From positions 276,111 through 340,110 of the forward strand of contig NZ_JACZCS010000008.1 in the NCBI RefSeq assembly GCF_014904745.1: 64,000 nt of DNA, written 5' to 3'. This DNA comes from Oricola nitratireducens. Lineage in GTDB: Bacteria > Pseudomonadota > Alphaproteobacteria > Rhizobiales > Rhizobiaceae. The translations under genes were made by a program, and so were the position numbers. Every line of letters starts with the position of its first letter. Positions within the stretch are counted from its first letter, which is position 1. Below, piece after piece: positions 1 to 7,720 of the stretch. The notes under the pieces were generated by a model. That model searched no databases, was not told where the DNA came from, and worked only from the letters and a program-made list of their open reading frames with translations.

Positions 1-117
1 GACGAGGTCGCCCGCGCGACAGCCGAGGGTTGGGACGCGTATCGCGGCATGGCCGCACGGCATTTCGATTATTTGAAGTCATGCCTTGATGCCGAGGATG
101 CCTCCTGGCGCGACTGA
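1..117 (+). CDS. 3' end of an unrecognised gene (partial)
   Basis: The window opens inside a reading frame that runs 38 codons to a TGA at 115-117 and ends in ..EDASWRD. The visible part is probably helical (GWDAYRGMAARHFDYLKS). It vaguely resembles the C-terminal helix of SRPBCC/AHSA1-like small-ligand proteins, but that is too little to assign a family. It points towards the transporter operon that follows, whose genes are on the other strand. Confidence 0.45.
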   Translation, partial: DEVARATAEGWDAYRGMAARHFDYLKSCLDAEDASWRD

Positions 118-187
118 GGCGCGGCCTGAACGGGATCCACGCCTGACGGGAATCCCCGTAGCCTTTGCTTGTGCCGATGGCTCCGGC

Positions 188-1294
188 CTAGTCGCGGAGG
201 GCGACAAGGGCGTCGGGATCGAAGGCGAGCCTTATCTGAGAGCCGACAGGGATGTCGTCCGCTCCGAAATCGTTGGTCTCGATAACGGAAAGCGGTGTCT
301 CGAGATCCGGAATCTCGACGATCAGATGCGTGATCTCACCGAAATAGTGCCGGTCGACGACGCGGCCCGCGATTTCGTTCTCGCTGCGGTCATCGTCCCA
401 CAAGACGCGCAGCCGCTCCGGCCGGATGCCAAGCGTGGCCGTGCCGCCATTGACGACGAACCCTTCGGGGCGCTCGGTCTTTACCTGCCCAAAGCCGCGC
501 GTCTTCAAGGTCAGCGACGTTCCGTTTTCGGCCGCGACCTCGGCGGAGACGAAATTCATCCCGCCGAGGAAATCGGCGACCTGGCGTGTCACCGGCCGCT
601 GGTAGATATCCTTAGGGGTCGCGACCTGGGCGATCTGGCCGTCGAACATGACCGCGATGCGGTCGGACATTGCCAGTGCCTCGTACTGGTCGTGGGTCAC
701 CAGGATGAAGGTGATGCCGACCTGTTTCTGGAGGTGACGCAGTTCCACCTGCATCTGCTCGCGCAGCTTCTTGTCGAGCGCAGAGAGGGGCTCGTCGAGC
801 AGCAGCACCTTCGGCCGCATGACAAGGGCGCGAGCGAGCGCCACACGCTGACGCTGACCGCCGGAGAGCTCGTTGGCGCGCCTTTTTCCGAGATGGCCCA
901 ATTCCACCTGTGTCAGAGCTTCCTCGACGCGGCGTTTCTCCTCTGCCTTGTCGAGGCGCATCCGTTTCAGGCCGTAGGCGACGTTTTCCTGCACGTTCAT
1001 GTGCGGGAAGATCGCGTAGCTCTGGAACACCATGTTGGTCGGCCGCCGGTTGGCGGGCATGCCTTCCATCGGCTGGCCGTCGATGGTGATCCCGCCTTCG
1101 GTCGGCTGGTCGAAACCGGCGATGAGTCTGAGAAGCGTGGTCTTGCCGCAACCGGATGGTCCGAGGAGCGAGAAGAACTCTCCCTCGTTGATCGTCGCGG
1201 AAACACGGTCGAGCGCAGTAAAGGCACCAAATTTCCTCGTCACGCCCGAAATCTCGATCATGGCCTTGCCCGTTTGGGCGTTTGGATCAGGCAA
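188..1294 (-). CDS. ABC transporter ATP-binding protein, spermidine/putrescine (PotA) type
   Basis: This 368-residue protein is the ATPase subunit of an importer. Walker A (GPSGCGKTT), Q-loop (VFQSYA), signature (LSGGQRQR), Walker B (VLLLDEP) and switch His (VTHDQYEAL) are all present, followed by a C-terminal TOBE-like domain from about residue 245 (GIRPERLRVL). Length and domain order fit PotA/CysA-type subunits. It overlaps the preceding permease by 8 bases and is the last gene of the three-gene minus-strand operon. No periplasmic binding protein is encoded next to it, so the substrate cannot be read from the sequence. A polyamine or related cation is inferred from family and from the aminotransferase across the divergent promoter. 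Confidence 0.9.
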   Translation of the reverse strand: MPDPNAQTGKAMIEISGVTRKFGAFTALDRVSATINEGEFFSLLGPSGCGKTTLLRLIAGFDQPTEGGITIDGQPMEGMPANRRPTNMVFQSYAIFPHMNVQENVAYGLKRMRLDKAEEKRRVEEALTQVELGHLGKRRANELSGGQRQRVALARALVMRPKVLLLDEPLSALDKKLREQMQVELRHLQKQVGITFILVTHDQYEALAMSDRIAVMFDGQIAQVATPKDIYQRPVTRQVADFLGGMNFVSAEVAAENGTSLTLKTRGFGQVKTERPEGFVVNGGTATLGIRPERLRVLWDDDRSENEIAGRVVDRHYFGEITHLIVEIPDLETPLSVIETNDFGADDIPVGSQIRLAFDPDALVALRD

Positions 1295-2105
1295 ATAGAC
1301 CTCCTGCCTCGGTTAGGGTCTTGCGCGCCGCGCGACGCCTGTACATCTCGGCCACGGTCAGAAGAACGAGCGAGCCGACCAGCATGATGGTGCCGAGCGC
1401 GAGCACGGCAGGCAGCTTCGCGGCGAAACGCAACTGCCCCCAGATATAGATCGGCAGGGTCGGCTCTCGTCCGCTCAGGAAGAAGGCGACCATGAACTCG
1501 TCGAGCGATATGGTGAAGGAGACGAGCAGGCTGGAGACGATCGCCGGCATCATCATCGGAAGGGTGACGCGGCGAATCGTGCCGAAAGTCGTTTCGCCGA
1601 GGTCGGCGGATGCTTCCTCGAAGGACGGATCGAACCCCTCGAAGCCGGAAACAAGCACGGTGATCGAGTAGGGCAGGCAGATCAGCACGTGGCCGACAAT
1701 CACGGTCATGAGCGACAGGCCGAGGCCGAACTGCAGCAGGACCAGCAGGAGCGAGATCGCAATGATGATCTCGGGCAGCACCAGCGGTGCCATGATGACG
1801 CCGCTCATCGGGCGCTTGCCGGTAAAGCGGTAGCGGGTAATGGCGCGTGCCGCACAGATGCCCAGAATGGTGGCGACCAACGCCGAAGCGGTGCCGACGA
1901 CGAGCGTGTTGCGTGCGGCATTCAGCATGATGTCGTTGCCCCACAGGCTCTCATACCACTTCATGGAGAAGCCCTTGAGGGGGAAGACGGGAATCGGAGA
2001 GGAGTTGACCGAAAAGATCGGCAGCAGCATCACCGGCAGGTAGAGGAAGGCGATGTAAAGAATGGCATAGCCCGGCAGCCAGCCGCGGGTGAGTGCTTTC
2101 ATCAT
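1287..2105 (-). CDS. ABC transporter permease, PotC type
   Basis: This 272-residue inner-membrane permease has about six hydrophobic segments. The first follows the start (YAILYIAFLYLPVMLLPIF). The EAA cytoplasmic loop reads EEASADLGETTFGTIRRVTLP, which is the part that contacts the ATPase. Family and length fit the second permease of spermidine/putrescine and related importers. It overlaps the upstream permease by 4 bases (ATGA) and the downstream ATPase by 8 bases, so the three are translationally coupled. Confidence 0.9.
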   Translation of the reverse strand: MMKALTRGWLPGYAILYIAFLYLPVMLLPIFSVNSSPIPVFPLKGFSMKWYESLWGNDIMLNAARNTLVVGTASALVATILGICAARAITRYRFTGKRPMSGVIMAPLVLPEIIIAISLLLVLLQFGLGLSLMTVIVGHVLICLPYSITVLVSGFEGFDPSFEEASADLGETTFGTIRRVTLPMMMPAIVSSLLVSFTISLDEFMVAFFLSGREPTLPIYIWGQLRFAAKLPAVLALGTIMLVGSLVLLTVAEMYRRRAARKTLTEAGGLFA

Positions 2106-3019
2106 CTGAGCGCCCTCACGAAACCGCGCATGACGACGACTGCCGCGCCTGCCATCGCGGTGACGATCACCATGGTCGAGACCGTTAGCGCCGCTCCGAG
2201 CGGCCAGTTGGAGGCGCGCCCGAACTGGGCCTGGATCGCGTTGGCGATCATCACGCCCTCGGTGCCGCCGACCAGTTTCGGCGTCACATAGTCGCCGACT
2301 GTGGGGATCATCACGATCAGAAGCGCGCCTGTCACTCCGGGCAGGGAGAGTGGCAGCGTGACGCGCATAAAGCGCCGCAATGGCCCGTCGCCGAGATCGG
2401 TCGCGGCTTCGATCAGGGACCGGTCGATCTTTTCCAGCGACACGAAGACAGGCAGCACGGCGAAGACGGCCCAGGCATGGATCAGTGTCAGGATGACGGC
2501 ATTGGTCGAATAGAGCAGGGATTCTACCGGCTTGTCGGTCAGGCCGAGCCCCATGAGGGTTGTGTTGAGGACCCCGTTGTACCCGAGGATGACTTTCCAG
2601 GCCATCACGCGCAACAGGTAGCCGGTCCAGAACGGAACGGTGATCAGGAAGAGCCAGAGGCCTTTGCGCCGGCCGCCGTAAAACGAGATGTAGTAGGCGA
2701 TGGGATAGGCAAACAGCACCGTCGCTACGCTGACGGTCAGCGAGATGAAGAGCGAGCGGAGCAGCAGGTCGCGGTAGATCGGCTCGGTCAGCGCGATGCG
2801 GTAGTTCTCGAGCGTGAAGCTGCGGTCGATCGTCAGGTAGGTCTGGGTCCAGAAGCTGTGCGCGAAGACAACCAGCATGGGCAGGACGAGAAAGGTGAGG
2901 GCATACAGGAAGGGAAGGCTGAGGAGCGTGAAGCCGCGGCCCTGCTCGGACCTGAGCCAGTTGCGCCGGACCGTGCGCTGCCGAGGAGCGGGCATCACGT
3001 GGTCGACCGCTGCCGTCAA
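2102..3019 (-). CDS. ABC transporter permease, PotB type
   Basis: This 305-residue permease is the first gene of the minus-strand transporter operon. It has an arginine-rich cytoplasmic N-terminus (RQRTVRRNWLRSEQ) followed by a strong membrane span (LLSLPFLYALTFLVLPMLVVF) and further spans. The EAA loop is EAATDLGDGPLRRFMRVTLP. It pairs with the next permease as a heterodimer. Normally a binding-protein gene lies beside such a set. Here the next upstream gene is a divergent aminotransferase, so the binding protein is missing or encoded elsewhere. Confidence 0.88.
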   Translation of the reverse strand: MTAAVDHVMPAPRQRTVRRNWLRSEQGRGFTLLSLPFLYALTFLVLPMLVVFAHSFWTQTYLTIDRSFTLENYRIALTEPIYRDLLLRSLFISLTVSVATVLFAYPIAYYISFYGGRRKGLWLFLITVPFWTGYLLRVMAWKVILGYNGVLNTTLMGLGLTDKPVESLLYSTNAVILTLIHAWAVFAVLPVFVSLEKIDRSLIEAATDLGDGPLRRFMRVTLPLSLPGVTGALLIVMIPTVGDYVTPKLVGGTEGVMIANAIQAQFGRASNWPLGAALTVSTMVIVTAMAGAAVVVMRGFVRALR

Positions 3020-3163
3020 GGTCGAAACTCCGGCGTGGGCGTGACCGGTTTCGCGTCTGTTATCGTCATCGGCCTCTCTCGGATGTATGAAGCTTCGCTG
3101 CGAGACAATGTCATTATAGCGTTAAAAGGCGCATTGAAATCAAGAGAAATCTCTGCGATATTG

Positions 3164-3180
3164 ATTGAACGGACATTCAA
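3164..3180. promoter_or_regulatory. candidate operator (17-bp imperfect palindrome)
   Basis: ATTGAACGGACATTCAA contains TTGAA and TTCAA arms separated by six bases. It lies in the 240-base divergent promoter region between the transporter operon and the aminotransferase. A 13/17 match occurs at 5967-5983, in front of the Rieske oxygenase, which suggests one regulator for all three units. The regulator is not identifiable in this window. Confidence 0.4.
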
Positions 3181-3259
3181 AAAGATAAAGAGAACGCACT
3201 GATTCCCGATAGTTGTCCAAAAATGTTGGTCATCGGAGAAGTGTTCGGGCGGGACTGTA

Positions 3260-4684
3260 ATGGCAGCTATCAAGGACTACAGGAAAGCCGGCGACGCAAT
3301 CGATGCGCGGCAGGCGGCGGAGCTTACCAAATCGGCCGAGCGCCACCTCGTGCAACCCTGGCCGACGGCGGGCGCTATCGGCAATGAAGCGCGCGGCCTG
3401 ATTGCCAGCGGCGAGGGCGTGTATGTGACGGACGAGACCGGCGCGAAGCTGATCGACGGGCCGGCCGGCATGTGGTGCGTCAATGTCGGCCATCGTCGCG
3501 AGGAGCTTGCCAGCGTCATGTACGACCAGGCGATGGCCCTGTCCTACAATTCGCCATGGTACACGATGAGCGAGCCCTCGGCGCTGCTCGCCGAACGCAT
3601 TGCCGGCCACGCGCCGGGTGATCTCGACCATGTCTTCTTCACGACCGGCGGATCGTCGGCGGTCGAAAGCGCGTTGCGTTTCATGCAGTTCTACAACAAC
3701 GTGCGCGGCCGGCCGGATAAGAAGAAGATCGTCAGCCGAGAGGGTGCCTATCACGGCTCGACCTATCTTTCGGCCTCGCTCAACGGGCGTCCGCGCGATC
3801 GCGACTGGATGGATGGCGCGGACGAACTCGTCATCAAGCTGAGTTGCCCCGATCCCTTCCGCCGGCCACAGGGCATGAGCGTGAAGGAGTTCACGGATTC
3901 CCTCGTCGCGGAATTCCGCGAAACGGTGGAACGCGTCGGCGCCGACAAGATCGGCGCCTTTGTCGGCGAGCCGGTCATGGCATCCGGCGGTGTGATCGTG
4001 CCGCCCGACGGCTATCTGCAACGCATGGCGGAGATCTGCCGCGAAAACGACATCCTCTATATTTCCGACGAGGTGGTCACGGCATTCGGCCGCATGGGGC
4101 ACGTCTTTGCCTCGGAGAAGGTATTCGGCATCCAGCCGGACATCATCACCTTCGCCAAGGGCGTGACGTCGGGCTATTTCCCGCTGGGCGGGATGGTGGT
4201 TTCCGCGCGCCTGTTCGATGAATTGCGCAGGTCCAATCATCCCGACGCGATGTATGCGCACGGGCTGACCTATTCGAGCCACCCGGTCGGATGTGCCGTC
4301 GCCCTGAGGAATCTCGACATTCTCGAGGGCGGATTGCTGGCGCAGGCGCGCGAAATCGCGCCCTATTTCATGGATCGCCTCAAGACGCTGGAAGACCTGC
4401 CGCTGGTGGGCGAGGTGCGGGGCAAGGGGCTGATGGCCTGCGTGGACTGCGTCGCCGACCGCGAAAGCCGCAATCCGCTGCGGCTCGATACCGAAGTCGG
4501 CCAGCGCATCGATCGCCACTGCCATGAGCTCGGATTGCTTGTGCGGCCGCTGATCAACATGTGCGTGATGTCGCCGCCGCTGGTGATCACGCGCGAACAG
4601 ATCGACCGGATGGCGGCGATCCTGCGCGAAGGTATTTCCCGCACGATGGACGATTTGCGCCGCGAAGGGCTGTGGGAAGGCTGA
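3260..4684 (+). CDS. class III (omega) aminotransferase, PLP-dependent
   Basis: This 474-residue fold-type I enzyme moves an amino group from an omega-amine or amino acid to a keto acid such as pyruvate. The PLP lysine is K300 in FAKGVTSGY, the Asp that holds the pyridine nitrogen is in LYISDEVVTAFGR, and the cofactor phosphate region is TTGGSSAVESAL. Length and sequence type match taurine- or putrescine/spermidine-pyruvate aminotransferases. It is divergent from the polyamine-type transporter and convergent with the Rieske oxygenase, so a role in amine catabolism is inferred. The amine itself is not determined. Confidence 0.87.
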   Translation: MAAIKDYRKAGDAIDARQAAELTKSAERHLVQPWPTAGAIGNEARGLIASGEGVYVTDETGAKLIDGPAGMWCVNVGHRREELASVMYDQAMALSYNSPWYTMSEPSALLAERIAGHAPGDLDHVFFTTGGSSAVESALRFMQFYNNVRGRPDKKKIVSREGAYHGSTYLSASLNGRPRDRDWMDGADELVIKLSCPDPFRRPQGMSVKEFTDSLVAEFRETVERVGADKIGAFVGEPVMASGGVIVPPDGYLQRMAEICRENDILYISDEVVTAFGRMGHVFASEKVFGIQPDIITFAKGVTSGYFPLGGMVVSARLFDELRRSNHPDAMYAHGLTYSSHPVGCAVALRNLDILEGGLLAQAREIAPYFMDRLKTLEDLPLVGEVRGKGLMACVDCVADRESRNPLRLDTEVGQRIDRHCHELGLLVRPLINMCVMSPPLVITREQIDRMAAILREGISRTMDDLRREGLWEG

Positions 4685-4736
4685 GCCCGGCCTCGCTGTG
4701 CAGGCCAGGCGATCCGTCCGGCCGGTTCGGCTTTTC

Positions 4737-5942
4737 TTAGCAGGAGCTGCTGTCCGCCATCCGTCGATTGATCCCGGCCATCTCGCGCTCGTCCGGTGCT
4801 TCTTCCAGATTGAGGACGGGCAGGACCTCGCGCAGATGGTCGTGATGTGTACGCACGCCGTATTCGAGGTCCGACAGGTAGAATCCGGCGAAGGCCTCCG
4901 ACAGCATGGACTCGTTTGACCAGACCGTCAGTTGGACATCTTCTTCCATTGTCTCGCGATCGATGCGCTGGGCGAGGTAGCGTGCCGCCGCCGTCTCTCG
5001 GCTTTCGTCGGCGTAGCGGTAGACTGCGCCCCGCAACAGCGATTCCCCCGTCGACAGCGGGAACTCCTGATAGAACTGGACCAGTTCCGGAGTCACCGCG
5101 ATGACCGCGTTCGGAAACAGGCCGTAATAAACCCAGGCGCAACGCAGACCTTCGGGAAGGTGATCCGGTTTTGGCGCGATATTGAGATAGTTGCGAACGC
5201 TCCAGCGGCGGCCGGAATGGTCATCATAGGATCCGAAAGCCCGGCACACGCCGTTGATGAAGGGCTCGTCGTAATAGGTCGAGCCGTAGAGGTCCTGCAG
5301 GGCAGGGTGCGCCATGGCGACGTGATAGCCCTCGTTGTCGACATCGCGGACCGACTTCCAGTTTACCGGCGAGGTCTGGGTCCAGATGCCGTCAGCCGGA
5401 ACCATCTCCGCCGTCCGGTAGGGCGTGATCTCTTCCTCGAACGGCTGCATCAGCGTGGCGACGGAAGGCTGCGGTCCTTTGCGGAACCGCACGAAGATGA
5501 ACCCCATCCAGATCTCGGCCTCGATCTCGATTAGGCCGAATTCGTTCTTATCGAGATCGGGGAAGCTGCGCGGGCGGGCGGCGCCGCGGAGCGTGCCGTC
5601 GAGGTTGTAGACCCAGCCGTGGAACGGGCAGATCAGCGCGTTGCGGCAGGTGCCATGGTCATCGGCGACGAGCCGGCCACCACGGTGACGGCAGATATTG
5701 TGGAACGCTCGGACAACCCCGTCCTGGCCGCGGACGACAAGCGCCCGTTCGCCAAAAGCATCGAAGGCGAGATAGTCGCCCGGTTCCGGCATGTCGGATA
5801 TGTGGCCGGCGATTTGCCAGTGCGTGCGGAACAGATGCTCCTTCTCCAGTTCGAGAAAGGCGTCGCTGTGATAGCTCCAGGCGGGAAGTCCGCTGCGGTC
5901 CCAGTCGTTGGGGACGGAAAGATCGCGCTGAGTGATGTTCAT
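4737..5942 (-). CDS. Rieske non-haem iron oxygenase, alpha subunit
   Basis: This 401-residue ring-hydroxylating-type oxygenase has a [2Fe-2S] Rieske domain with C84-x-H86 (CRHRGG) and C105-x2-H108 (CPFHGW). A catalytic domain follows, in which NEGYHVAMAHP supplies iron ligands H207 and H212. The residue three before H207, which bridges the two metal centres in this family, is Glu (E204) and not the usual Asp. Glutamate here is known from CntA-type carnitine oxygenases. A quaternary-amine or N-methyl substrate is therefore plausible. No reductase gene is adjacent, so an electron donor must come from elsewhere. Confidence 0.85.
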   Translation of the reverse strand: MNITQRDLSVPNDWDRSGLPAWSYHSDAFLELEKEHLFRTHWQIAGHISDMPEPGDYLAFDAFGERALVVRGQDGVVRAFHNICRHRGGRLVADDHGTCRNALICPFHGWVYNLDGTLRGAARPRSFPDLDKNEFGLIEIEAEIWMGFIFVRFRKGPQPSVATLMQPFEEEITPYRTAEMVPADGIWTQTSPVNWKSVRDVDNEGYHVAMAHPALQDLYGSTYYDEPFINGVCRAFGSYDDHSGRRWSVRNYLNIAPKPDHLPEGLRCAWVYYGLFPNAVIAVTPELVQFYQEFPLSTGESLLRGAVYRYADESRETAAARYLAQRIDRETMEEDVQLTVWSNESMLSEAFAGFYLSDLEYGVRTHHDHLREVLPVLNLEEAPDEREMAGINRRMADSSSC

Positions 5943-5966
5943 GGCCGGTATCCGGATTTATTCGTG

Positions 5967-5983
5967 CTGAACGTTCATTCAAT
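5967..5983. promoter_or_regulatory. candidate operator upstream of the Rieske oxygenase
   Basis: On the minus strand this reads ATTGAATGAACGTTCAG, 25 bases upstream of the oxygenase start. It matches the element at 3164-3180 at 13 of 17 positions (ATTGAA-N-G-N-AC-N-TTCA). The position just upstream of the start codon suits repression or activation of the oxygenase gene. Confidence 0.4.
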
Positions 5984-7007
5984 ATAGTCATAATTGACGT
6001 TCTTTCGCAAGACGTTACGGACCAACAAATCCATTTCGCATACGATAGGGAATTGTGACGGCGGATGGCTTCGGACGGACGAGTTTCCCGGCACGTGGAC
6101 GAAACGATGCGTCTTATATGGCGGGTTGACGATGTGCGCCGGTCGCCGATCGATGAGATTATCCGCGATTGTTCAATTGCTTGCGCCGGATGAGCTTTGT
6201 CGGTCCGGTCTGCCGCGATCGGCGAGGCGGGCCGCGCGACCGATGAAAAGCGCATCATTGGGCAGCCGTAGACATCGCCGAAAACCGCCCGCCCCAGTAT
6301 CCGGATTTCGACAATGCGTTCAGCGGCTGGCTGAAGCAATAGTTTTCCCGCAGAGGTGCAGCCATCGGAACCGGCCCGGAGAAGTCGCGACGGAAGTCTC
6401 CATTTTCACCCGCGCCGGGATGGAGCGGATCATGCGTTTCGTGTTCGAGACGGCGCAGTCGCGACCGTGAACGCTATAGACGGTCTTCGCCAGACCGAAC
6501 GCGCATCGTTTCGGGATGGTTTTATGGTGCGAGGTCGCACGCGAGGTTCCAGCGGATTTTCCCGAAGTGACCTGGGACGGGATGCTTGTCGGCGCGATGA
6601 CAAATATGAACCGGCGTACCGAGGCCCGGGATTGAAGTCAGGCCGTCGTCGCCCTCCGGGGCCTCGTTTCCCGTGCCGGCTAAATCTCATGCTGTATTTG
6701 GAATATATAAAATAGCGGCGGCGGAAGACCTGCACCGCGGCCAAGCGCTTCCTTGAAGGCCGGTTCCCGAGAGTCAAGTCTATATTCCCAGAACATAATA
6801 AAACTTTCTTACGTAAGGTAATTTCCGCCTGTGTCTAAAATTTTATATTCTCTTAGGGAAATGCTCTGAGTCATCCTGGGCTAATACAATTGATTCTACT
6901 TCTTAAGTCTTGGTGCGATTTTGCATCTATAAAAAGTATATATGTAGTAAACTCTTAATTCTTTTTGTTCAGCATAGTCTATGGATTTACTAGAGGGGAC
7001 ATATATT
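5984..7007. other. intergenic region of about 1 kb, AT-rich towards the che operon
   Basis: No convincing intact gene is seen. The left two thirds have coding-like composition but broken frames and may be decayed coding DNA. From about 6770 the sequence turns strongly AT-rich (stretches such as AAAAAGTATATATG near 6935), which is where the promoter of the chemotaxis operon should lie. I could not fix -35 and -10 boxes with confidence. Confidence 0.5.
6247..6342 (+). pseudogene. possible 3' remnant of an unknown gene
   Basis: A short frame encodes ..VDIAENRPPQYPDFDNAF.. and ends SGWLKQ-TAG, which reads like a real protein C-terminus. The frame directly to its left (AIGEAGRATDEKRIIGQ) looks protein-like in a different phase, as a frameshifted pseudogene would. 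There is no start codon or family match, so this is only a suggestion. Confidence 0.2.
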
Positions 7008-7352
7008 GTGAGTGCGTGCAGCGAAACCGTCGTCGCCCTTAGCGGCGCCTTGGGTCTCAAGGACGCCGGATTGACAGGCGAACGCCTTCACGAAGCGCTC
7101 CTTGAGCATGAACGGGTCAAGGTCGAGGTCCACGATCTGGCTAATTTCAACATCGGCATTATCCAGATTCTGGCCTCGGCCCGGCGCACGGCGAGGCAAC
7201 TTGGTCGTGAACTCGTGCTGTCGGAAACGCCGTCTTCCGCATTTCAAACAACGTTGATCCAGGCGGGTTTGCTCGCGCCGGATGGGACTGCCCGCACGGA
7301 AGACGAGCAGTTCTGGATGAACGCCGCCGCCAGACTGGAGGAAGTTGCGTGA
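7008..7352 (+). CDS. STAS-domain protein of the chemotaxis operon
   Basis: This 114-residue single STAS (anti-sigma-antagonist-like) domain includes LSGALGLKDAGLTGERLHEAL, a central HDLANFNIGIIQILASA region and a C-terminal helix. The usual phosphorylatable Ser of SpoIIAA proteins sits in a D-x-S context. Here the equivalent region is DLANFNIG, so phospho-control is doubtful. The GTG at 7008 is chosen over the ATG at 6981 because AGAGGGGA lies 8 bases before it. The stop overlaps the cheY start. STAS proteins of this kind open several alphaproteobacterial che operons. Their exact role is unsettled. Confidence 0.75.
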   Translation: MSACSETVVALSGALGLKDAGLTGERLHEALLEHERVKVEVHDLANFNIGIIQILASARRTARQLGRELVLSETPSSAFQTTLIQAGLLAPDGTARTEDEQFWMNAAARLEEVA

Positions 7353-7720
7353 TGAGCAAGACGATACTGACCATCGACGATTCAGCATCGGTTCGCCAGA
7401 TGATTGCCCTCACCCTTTCCGGGGCGGGCTACCAGGTCATCGAGGCATGCGATGGCGCGGACGGCTTTCAGAAAGCCACCAGCAATCCTGTGAACGCGGT
7501 GATCACCGACCTGAACATGCCGGTGATGAACGGAATCGAGTTCATCCGCAAATATCGCGGCGATCCGTCCAGCACCGGCGTTCCCGTGATTTTTCTCACC
7601 ACCGAATCCGCGGACGACCTGAAGCGTCAGGCGAAGGAGGCCGGCGCGACCGGCTGGATCACCAAGCCGTTCAATCAGGATCAGCTTCTGGCGGTTATCA
7701 GAAAGGTCGTCGGCGCATGA
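7352..7720 (+). CDS. cheY: chemotaxis response regulator CheY
   Basis: This 122-residue lone receiver domain has the acidic pair in LTIDDSAS, the phospho-acceptor Asp in VITDLNMPVMNG, the conserved Thr in IFLTTES and the Lys in WITKPFN. It takes phosphate from CheA and binds the flagellar switch or another target. It overlaps the STAS gene by one base at its start and cheA by four bases (ATGA) at its end, so stoichiometric coexpression is likely. Confidence 0.95.
   Translation: MSKTILTIDDSASVRQMIALTLSGAGYQVIEACDGADGFQKATSNPVNAVITDLNMPVMNGIEFIRKYRGDPSSTGVPVIFLTTESADDLKRQAKEAGATGWITKPFNQDQLLAVIRKVVGA

Noticed and set aside
3016..3273. An 85-codon minus-strand frame in the transporter/aminotransferase promoter region
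   Set aside because: It has no ribosome-binding site or family resemblance and covers the promoter region and the candidate operator.
7345..7716. An upstream extension of CheA giving 795 residues
   Set aside because: It overlaps cheY completely, its sequence is not Hpt-like, and the ATG at 7717 in the ATGA overlap begins a normal CheA.
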